A stretch of 14,179 nt of DNA from Bacteroidales bacterium (GTDB taxonomy: Bacteria; Bacteroidota; Bacteroidia; Bacteroidales; DTU049): the NCBI GenBank assembly GCA_018432645.1, contig JAHDSP010000418.1, positions 1 to 14,179 of the forward strand, written 5' to 3'. Shown one piece after another: positions 8,178 to 14,179 of this stretch. Positions within the stretch are counted from its first letter, which is position 1, and each line of letters opens with the position of its first letter. The notes under the pieces were generated by a model. The model searched no databases. It saw only the letters and a list, made by a program, of their open reading frames with translations, and was not told where the DNA came from. The translations under genes and the position numbers were made by a program.

Positions 8178-8363
8178 CTCCCCCTCGTCTTCTTATCACC
8201 TATCACCTATCACTCATCACTTATCACCTCTTCTCCCCCTCACCTAGTCTCCCCATCATTTATCACTTATCACCCATCACCTATTCTCCCAGTCACCCCA
8301 TCACCTATTCTCCCAGTCACCCCGTCTCCTCGTCTCCCAGTCTCCCAGTCACATCGACTCGTC
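8171..8363. repeat. C/T-rich array of heptamer and octamer repeats
   Basis: This is a non-coding tract of nearly pure C/T/A on the plus strand and much richer in GC than the surrounding AT-rich DNA. Five heptamers of the form YATCACY run head to tail at 8194-8228, and four more (YATCAYY) at 8254-8281. A perfect 24-bp tandem duplication occupies 8276-8299 and 8300-8323. Octamers GTCTCCTC, GTCTCCCA and GTCTCCCA follow at 8324-8347. It resembles the short tandemly repeated repetitive sequences known from cyanobacteria and seen in some Bacteroidota. Transcripts of the neighbouring genes would carry the G/A-rich complement. Together with the promoter and hairpin it fills the 333-nt gap 8040-8372; I see no gene there. 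Confidence 0.85.
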
Positions 8364-8372
8364 ATTAAATAT

Positions 8373-11300
8373 TTATAGCCAGCGTACTAAGTAGAAATCT
8401 TGTTTATGAGCTAATAAAGGATGTTGCGGTCTCAATCTAATAGAGAAATTATAAACACCACTTTGCTCCATAGGTATAGTACATTCATAAATAGATTTAG
8501 AACCTTGGCAGCTAACAAAATCAAAAGCTTTAGTAAACTCTATATCTACTATACGGCCTTCTTCTTTTTTACCAAAAATTAATTCTATTATTACATCATC
8601 TGGTTTTAATCCTTTGAGATCTATTATAAGTTTTACATAAAATTTATCACCAAGAGGCAGATGACGTTCAGAGCTATCTAACATTTCGATATTTTCTAGT
8701 TTTATTTCATCCCAATTACGATAAATCTTTCTTTTCCAAGATATAAATCTGAAAAGATTCTGGTAATCATTGTCAGAAAGAGTTTTATAATAATTAAATA
8801 AATTATTATAGAATTTATTATCATATTCTAGAAGCATACGTTTAGTGATGAAATGAGGCGCAATGTGGAAATAAGCATTTTTAATCATTTCTATCCATTT
8901 TTGAGGTACACCTTCACTATCTCTTTCATAAAAAGTTGGTACTATTTCATCTTCTAAAGTACTATATATCATTTCGGCATCCAATTGATCTTGAAGATCA
9001 GGATCATCATAAGTATTTTCTTGTCTGAGAGCCCAGCCACCACCAGGTATGTAGCCTTCTGCCCACCAACCATCAAGCACACTAAAGTTCAACGTGCCAT
9101 TCATAACTGCTTTCATTCCAGAGGTACCACTAGCTTCTAAAGGTCTAGTAGGTGTATTGAGCCACACATCTACACCTTTTAAAAGTAATTTAGCAAATTC
9201 TGTATCATAATTTTCGACAAAAATTATCTTACCAATAAACTCTGGCATTCTAGAAACCTCAATAATTCTTTTTATTAGATCTTCGCCAGCTTTATCTGAT
9301 GGATGAGCTTTACCACTAAAAATGAAACGTACAGGATATTGAGGATTATTTACGATACTTGCTAAACGTTTCAAATCAATAAATAACAAATTAGCACGTT
9401 TATAAGTAGCAAACCTACGAGCGAAGCCTATGGTTAAAATTTCTGGTGTATTATTTAATTCTTCTAAAGTATGAATTATTTGACCAGGTAATTCTTGTCT
9501 CTGAGGCATTTGCTTCGCTAAACGTTCAACAAGTTTATCATAAAGTTCATGTTTCTGATCTGTTTTTAGTTTCCAAATAGTTAAAGGTCTTAGTTTATCA
9601 ATAAATTTCCAATAGTCATGATTTTCGTGCATATGCTCGAAAAATTCATTACCAGCAACACTCAGAAATGCTTTTTGCCAATCTCCACACATCCATGTTT
9701 TTGGATGCACAGCATTAGTTACATAATCAATAAAAAGTTCACTATTAAAAAATCCTTTATAAAGATCTTTGAACATGTCACGAGTAACATTTTGATGAAT
9801 TTTACTAACAGCATTTACAAATACAGAAGTTTTAATAGCTAGATGTGTTACAGAAAACTCTTCATCAGTACGTTTTACTCTACCGAGATCCATAAATTCA
9901 TCCCAACTAATATCGAGTGTTTCTGGTATATGAGCAAAATATGCACGCATTAGATTTTCAGAAAATTTATCATGACCTGCAGGTACAGGTGTATGTGTTG
10001 TAAAAATAGATGATTTACGAACTAATTCTAAAGCATGCTGAAAAGGTAAATGTTTCTCTTTAATATAATATCTCAATCTCGCAATATTAGCAAATGCTGC
10101 GTGACCTTCATTTAAATGAAAAATATTAGGACTAATGCCCATAGCACGCATAGCATATATAGAGCCGAACCCTAATAAATATTCTTGTTTTAGTCTCATT
10201 TCCCAATTTGCATCATATAGTCTAGCTGTTATTTCTTTATCATCATCTTCATTTTCTTCTATATCAGTATCTAATAAATACAAATGTATTCTACCTACAT
10301 TTACTTGCCATAATTTAGCAAAAACATTTCTACCAGGAAATGGTAATTGTATTTTCATCCATTCATCATTACTATCTCTCACTGCTATTATGGGTAAATT
10401 AGTGAATTTTTGCGGAATATATTGTGCTATTTGCTCACCTAAACGAGATAAGACTTGTTTAAAATAACCATATCTAAAAAGTAATCCAAAGGCAACAATG
10501 GGAAAATTACTATCACTAGCTTCTTTTAGATAATCACCAGCTAATATTCCTAACCCACCACTATAAATTTTTAGAGAAGAATGTATTCCATATTCCATAC
10601 ATAGATAGGCAACTAATTTATCATCTTTTTTGTATGGAGATAAACTCATATAGTCTTTGAATCTTTTATAGATTGCATTTAATTTCTCAATAAAAGATTT
10701 ATCTTGTGATAAATTAATAATCTCATCATAAGACATCATTTCGAGCATTGCTATTGGATTATAATCAGATTTTACCCAATAGACAGGATTTATGTTTTTC
10801 ATAAATTCAGTAGCTTCATCATCCCAAGTCCACCATAGGTTTTGCGTTAATTCTACAAGTGGTAATAATGATTGTGGATACTCTGGTTTTACAAAAACTT
10901 TTCTCCATTCTGCTACATCTATCTCCTTTGGGCTAGTAACGACATAATCTTTTACAGTTTTGAAATAATATTGAACAATTCTTTTTTCAGATTCTTTAAG
11001 AGCTATATCATATAAATCAAAATAATAATTAATAAAATTATCCCAATGAGCCAATTTAGCTATTTGCCAGCATTTATTTCTTAATGAAATCCTTTGCTCA
11101 TCATTTAGCTGTAAGTGTTCTCTGATGTAATTGGTAATGTTATCTACCACCTCATCATCATTATAATCATTTCTGTCAACGATTCTAATATATTCAGCGG
11201 TGTCATAATTAAGTGATTTCACCCAATTACCATAACCTGATAAAGTTGTCGTAAGAGTAGGAATACCAAATGCTGTACTCTCCATAGGAGTGTAGCCCCA

Positions 11301-12608
11301 CGGTTCATAATATGATGGGAAAATTGTTAGGTCAAACCCCATGAGAAATTCATAATAAGAAATATTTAAAAGGCCATCATTACCATCTAAATAGCTAGGA
11401 ATAAATAATACTTTTACTGGATTATCATCCTGATTTAATAAACCTTCATTTCTAAAAGCATTAATTATAGGATCTGTATCTTCATCATTTAAATAATGTG
11501 AAGTTAAATATTTATGCTCTGAGGTAGTATCATTATTATAAGCATCTAAAACATCATGTATAGGTCCTTGAATTCCTGATGGTATTGCTATACAAGCAAA
11601 TATATTTCGATTAGGATTTTGATTTTTTAATTTACTTAATGATTTAATGAATAAATCTATACCTTTATTACGCATTTCATACCTACCAGATATCAAAACT
11701 AGTAAGGGATTCTCTGCCTGTGCACCTGATGTTGCTTTGAAAAGTCTAATAATTTTTTCACGAGATGTAGCTTTTATTTTGTCATATTCTTCATCTTTAG
11801 GTACAACGTCTATATCGAAACTATTTGGGGTAATAATACTTGGTTGTTTGCCTAGGAAATAATTACATTCATTAGCAGTGATAGGAGATACAGTAGAGAA
11901 TGCATCAGCATTATTAGCTGCACATTTCTCCATTGAATATTTAGAAATAACGTTAAATTGCTTGCTCATTTGCTGCGGATCATAATTAGCTAATTCATTG
12001 TATAATGGCAAACCATTACCAGCAATAGTACGTCCTAAAGTGGTAGCATGAGTAGTAAAAGCAGTACCTACCTGCGGAACTTTATCTTCTAAATATAAAA
12101 TACCTGCTCCAGTGAGCCATTCATGAAAATTAGCTACTATTTTATCCTGAGCAGTAACGTGGTGTTCATAGAAATGATGTATTACCTTACCAGCTTCATA
12201 ACCGAATAATGCAGGCTCTATATAATCCCAACCTCCATATAAAGAATCCAATTTATATTTTAACCATAAATCTGTGAATATTTTGTCGCGTTGATCAAAT
12301 AAATGCCTGAAATCTACTAAAATAGTTATAGGATTACCTTTTATTTGCCATCTTCCTATTCTGATTTTCAGACCATCTTCTCTAGCTTTTTTTACCCATT
12401 TATGATATAATCCATCATCTTGTATGAATAAACGCTCATTTGCAGCATCTTTTACAATATCAGGACCTACTAGGATGTATTGAGAGCCTAGCATAGCTTC
12501 TAATTTATATGCTTTAGTAGATAATACTGTATAGATACCACCTACCTTATTACATACTTCCCAACTAACCTCAAACAAAAAATTGGGCACAAGTTTTTTA
12601 TTTTCCAT
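8373..12608 (-). CDS. bifunctional glycogen synthase (GT3) / alpha-glucan phosphorylase (GT35) fusion
   Basis: A 1411-residue cytoplasmic fusion of two glycogen enzymes. Residues 1 to about 560 are a GT3 synthase of the animal/fungal type: FEVSWEVCNKVGGIYTVLSTK (12-32) forms the nucleotide-sugar site, and YYEPWGYTPMES holds the E435-x7-E443 catalytic pair. From about 565 to the end is a GT35 phosphorylase of the short GlgP type. It begins with a DUF3417-like segment (LTQNLWWTWDDEA), then has LNEGHAAF (about 831-838), TTHTPVPAGHDKF (about 870-882) and EASGTSGMKAVMNGT, in which K1166 is the pyridoxal phosphate lysine. GT3 elongates from UDP-glucose; GT35 releases glucose-1-phosphate. The C-terminus carries a beta-rich tail. 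Both catalytic signatures are intact, so both activities are expected. To my knowledge the same fusion occurs in other Bacteroidota. The gene has its own putative promoter; a branching enzyme is not seen nearby. Confidence 0.92.
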   Translation of the reverse strand: MENKKLVPNFLFEVSWEVCNKVGGIYTVLSTKAYKLEAMLGSQYILVGPDIVKDAANERLFIQDDGLYHKWVKKAREDGLKIRIGRWQIKGNPITILVDFRHLFDQRDKIFTDLWLKYKLDSLYGGWDYIEPALFGYEAGKVIHHFYEHHVTAQDKIVANFHEWLTGAGILYLEDKVPQVGTAFTTHATTLGRTIAGNGLPLYNELANYDPQQMSKQFNVISKYSMEKCAANNADAFSTVSPITANECNYFLGKQPSIITPNSFDIDVVPKDEEYDKIKATSREKIIRLFKATSGAQAENPLLVLISGRYEMRNKGIDLFIKSLSKLKNQNPNRNIFACIAIPSGIQGPIHDVLDAYNNDTTSEHKYLTSHYLNDEDTDPIINAFRNEGLLNQDDNPVKVLFIPSYLDGNDGLLNISYYEFLMGFDLTIFPSYYEPWGYTPMESTAFGIPTLTTTLSGYGNWVKSLNYDTAEYIRIVDRNDYNDDEVVDNITNYIREHLQLNDEQRISLRNKCWQIAKLAHWDNFINYYFDLYDIALKESEKRIVQYYFKTVKDYVVTSPKEIDVAEWRKVFVKPEYPQSLLPLVELTQNLWWTWDDEATEFMKNINPVYWVKSDYNPIAMLEMMSYDEIINLSQDKSFIEKLNAIYKRFKDYMSLSPYKKDDKLVAYLCMEYGIHSSLKIYSGGLGILAGDYLKEASDSNFPIVAFGLLFRYGYFKQVLSRLGEQIAQYIPQKFTNLPIIAVRDSNDEWMKIQLPFPGRNVFAKLWQVNVGRIHLYLLDTDIEENEDDDKEITARLYDANWEMRLKQEYLLGFGSIYAMRAMGISPNIFHLNEGHAAFANIARLRYYIKEKHLPFQHALELVRKSSIFTTHTPVPAGHDKFSENLMRAYFAHIPETLDISWDEFMDLGRVKRTDEEFSVTHLAIKTSVFVNAVSKIHQNVTRDMFKDLYKGFFNSELFIDYVTNAVHPKTWMCGDWQKAFLSVAGNEFFEHMHENHDYWKFIDKLRPLTIWKLKTDQKHELYDKLVERLAKQMPQRQELPGQIIHTLEELNNTPEILTIGFARRFATYKRANLLFIDLKRLASIVNNPQYPVRFIFSGKAHPSDKAGEDLIKRIIEVSRMPEFIGKIIFVENYDTEFAKLLLKGVDVWLNTPTRPLEASGTSGMKAVMNGTLNFSVLDGWWAEGYIPGGGWALRQENTYDDPDLQDQLDAEMIYSTLEDEIVPTFYERDSEGVPQKWIEMIKNAYFHIAPHFITKRMLLEYDNKFYNNLFNYYKTLSDNDYQNLFRFISWKRKIYRNWDEIKLENIEMLDSSERHLPLGDKFYVKLIIDLKGLKPDDVIIELIFGKKEEGRIVDIEFTKAFDFVSCQGSKSIYECTIPMEQSGVYNFSIRLRPQHPLLAHKQDFYLVRWL

Positions 12609-12630
12609 TTTTACTTTATTTTATTCTTTA

Positions 12631-12638
12631 CAAATTTA
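12631..12638 (-). promoter_or_regulatory. possible -7 promoter element of the glycogen fusion gene
   Basis: On the minus strand this reads TAAATTTG, an exact TAnnTTTG match, 22 nt before the ATG at 12608. No TTG lies at the -33 position. It sits in the 123-nt AT-rich gap after the sigma factor gene, consistent with a separate transcription unit. Confidence 0.4.
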
Positions 12639-12731
12639 ATATTAAATTGATGAAATGATTAACTTTTAGAAAATAATAAATATAAATATTTATCATCTTT
12701 ATAATTAATATTATATCATTAATTAACTTAT

Positions 12732-13316
12732 TTAAATCTTTTGTCCTAAAAAATTATTGATAATTTTCCTAGCTCTATGTAGTTTACCTTTCACAGTTCC
12801 TATAGGCAAATTAAGCTCTTCAGCGATTTCATCATATTTTTTTTCTTCAAAATAAAATTTTTCAATTAGAATACGGTAATGAGGTTTAAGCAATGAAATA
12901 TAATTTCTTATTACCTCTTTTTCTTCTCTATTTATTACTATATTGTCTGGTTCATTTTTGTTATCTTCTGCTATGTCATCGATTAAGCTTCTAGATTCAT
13001 CAGACGTCAAGTCTGATTTGCAATTATGCAAGACATTTTTTTTCGAATTACGTATGTAATCTATTGTATTATTTTTGGCTATAGTATATAGCCAAGTACT
13101 GAAAGCATAATCGAAAGAATAAGAAGAAATATTTATAAATGCTTTATAAAATGTTTCCATTAATATATCCTCAGCTTCCACTTTGTCGCCTATCATTTTG
13201 ACAATAAAAAAATACAAACCATCTTTATAAAAATTCATCAAAGTAGTAAAAGCTACGCTATCACCTTGCTGTGCATTAGTTACTAAATTATCAATGTATT
13301 TTTTATCTTTATTCAT
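12732..13316 (-). CDS. ECF-type RNA polymerase sigma factor
   Basis: A 194-residue sigma-70 family protein with only regions 2 and 4, as in extracytoplasmic-function sigma factors. Region 2 covers about 22-93 and includes AEDILMETFYKAFINISSY (48-66) and FSTWLYTIAKNNTIDYIRN (72-90), the -10 melting and recognition helices. An acidic linker (101-130) follows. Region 4 (about 133-187) contains the helix-turn-helix YDEIAEELNLPIGTVKGKLHRAR, which would bind the -35 region. Length is normal. It starts 16 nt after the GT2 gene and is probably co-transcribed with it. No anti-sigma factor gene lies beside it in this window, so the signal that controls it is unknown. The target regulon cannot be predicted from this sequence. 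Confidence 0.93.
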   Translation of the reverse strand: MNKDKKYIDNLVTNAQQGDSVAFTTLMNFYKDGLYFFIVKMIGDKVEAEDILMETFYKAFINISSYSFDYAFSTWLYTIAKNNTIDYIRNSKKNVLHNCKSDLTSDESRSLIDDIAEDNKNEPDNIVINREEKEVIRNYISLLKPHYRILIEKFYFEEKKYDEIAEELNLPIGTVKGKLHRARKIINNFLGQKI

Positions 13317-13332
13317 AAATAATTAACAAAAT

Positions 13333-14179
13333 TTACTTCCATTTATTTTCTTTTTTAAAAATACTAAATATGTAAAAAACAAACAATATTCCTGAATTTA
13401 AAAAATCTAATATTGGAGATAAAATTATTAGATTTTTTTCTTTTAAATTATGATTAATTTTATATAATATCAAAATTTGTATAATAGCTTTAAATATAAA
13501 AATACTTAATGGTAATAAATATGATTTTAATAAAACTATTTGTAAAATTATCAGAATTGGAAATGATATTTCTAGCAAATGCATAAGACCTAAATAAATA
13601 GTAGCACCTAATCTGTAATGCGAGGAACTTTTGAAATGACGTTGTTTCTGTATAAAATATTTTTTTAATTTTTGAGGAACTCTAGATACAGTATGAGCTT
13701 GTGGGTCTATACAAATAGTAGTATTTTTTTTGTTAGCTGCTTCTTTAATAAATAAATCATCATCACCAGACATTATATGCATATGATTTGCAAAACCTTT
13801 AACCTTAAAAAACAATTCTTTTTTATAAGAAAGATTCCTGCCTACACCCATGTATGGAAATCCCCATAATGCTGCTGAAAAATACATTACAGAATGAATA
13901 AATGTATCCCAACGAATCAAAATATTCAAAAAACCCTTTCTCTGCTCATATTTACCGTAACCTAAAACTAATTCTGTATTTGATGTATAGGATTCCATCA
14001 TCTTCATTAACCATAAATCTGATGTAGGCTTACAATCAGCATCACTGAGCAATAAATATTCATATTTAGAATTTTTTATACCTATAGATAAAGGGAATTT
14101 TTTACCTCTGTATGAGCTTATTATATTATTTTCTAATTTTAAATAATTTAAATTAACATATTTATTTTTAAAATTGCAA
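13333..14179 (-). CDS. membrane-anchored GT2 glycosyltransferase, 5' end beyond the window
   Basis: The reading frame stays open to the right edge of the window, so the N-terminus is missing. A TTG codon at 14050-14052 lies inside the domain, directly before the DxD site, and is not the true start: upstream in-frame residues (SSYRGKKFPLSIGIKNSKY, then EYLL) form the normal GT-A segment before LSDADCKP. DAD binds the metal and nucleotide-sugar. Further motifs are GVGRNLSYKKELFFKVKGF (acceptor region), SGDDDLFIKEA (catalytic acid) and QKQRHFKSS, which resembles the Q/RxxRW site of processive GT2 enzymes. The C-terminal part has about three hydrophobic segments (roughly plus-strand 13350-13600), so it sits in the cytoplasmic membrane. 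It probably builds a surface polysaccharide or glycolipid. It shares a transcript with the sigma factor. Confidence 0.88.
   Translation of the reverse strand, partial: CNFKNKYVNLNYLKLENNIISSYRGKKFPLSIGIKNSKYEYLLLSDADCKPTSDLWLMKMMESYTSNTELVLGYGKYEQRKGFLNILIRWDTFIHSVMYFSAALWGFPYMGVGRNLSYKKELFFKVKGFANHMHIMSGDDDLFIKEAANKKNTTICIDPQAHTVSRVPQKLKKYFIQKQRHFKSSSHYRLGATIYLGLMHLLEISFPILIILQIVLLKSYLLPLSIFIFKAIIQILILYKINHNLKEKNLIILSPILDFLNSGILFVFYIFSIFKKENKWK

Noticed and set aside
8194..8281. CRISPR array
   Set aside because: The units are 7-8 nt and contiguous, without 20-40-nt repeats, unique spacers or nearby cas genes.
8136..8378. Open frame of 80 codons on the plus strand across the repeat array
   Set aside because: The peptide is only a read-through of the C/T-rich repeats (Pro/Ser/Thr-rich, repetitive), has no start signal and overlaps the end of the glycogen gene.
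9618..11862. Three plus-strand frames (9618-9842, 10135-10467, 11647-11862) within the glycogen fusion gene
   Set aside because: All are antisense to conserved GT3 or GT35 sequence and encode nothing recognisable.
12640..12725. AT-only inverted repeats between the sigma factor and glycogen genes as a terminator
   Set aside because: The stems consist only of A-T pairs (such as ATAAATA with TATTTAT) and are expected by chance in such AT-rich DNA.
14050..14052. TTG as the start codon of the GT2 gene
   Set aside because: It falls directly before the DxD motif, and the frame continues upstream to the window edge with typical GT-A sequence, so the real start is outside.

Overview
This is an AT-rich, gene-dense window from a bacterium that is most likely a member of the Bacteroidota; order and genus cannot be set from the sequence. 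Four things point there: start codons lack clear Shine-Dalgarno sequences, several intergenic regions carry TAnnTTTG-type -7 boxes (the Bacteroidota promoter signature), glycogen metabolism is encoded as a GT3 synthase fused to a GT35 phosphorylase, and the M16 peptidase has the long helical insertion familiar from this phylum.

Layout. The plus strand carries a secreted or periplasmic M16 zinc peptidase (66-2978) with a clear terminator, then a GT4 glycosyltransferase (3115-4209). Next comes an insertion sequence of the IS1595 family (core 4252-5356) with well-preserved terminal inverted repeats and a minus-strand transposase (4280-5296). Everything further right is on the minus strand. A perfect 21-bp inverted repeat (5363-5406) ends a two-gene lysine-catabolism operon: lysine-ketoglutarate reductase (6741-8039) followed by saccharopine dehydrogenase (5409-6722). 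A 333-bp non-coding gap (8040-8372) holds the operon promoter and a C/T-rich array of 7-mer and 8-mer repeats that differs sharply in composition from its surroundings. After that come the 1411-residue glycogen synthase/phosphorylase fusion (8373-12608), an ECF sigma factor (12732-13316) and a membrane-anchored GT2 glycosyltransferase that runs off the right edge (13333 to the end).

How the genes fit together. The saccharopine pair would turn lysine plus 2-oxoglutarate into aminoadipate semialdehyde plus glutamate. The fusion protein combines glycogen elongation and phosphorolysis in one polypeptide. The GT2 and sigma genes are 16 nt apart and probably co-transcribed. The GT4 gene and the lysine operon converge, and the IS sits between the GT4 gene and the bidirectional terminator hairpin, so it may have separated that gene from its terminator.

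Most of the window is ordinary housekeeping or surface-polysaccharide content. I did not find a convincing undescribed multi-gene system. The points most worth a second look are the IS1595 transposase that seems to lack its second catalytic aspartate despite intact ends, the 7/8-mer repeat array, and the IS/terminator junction.
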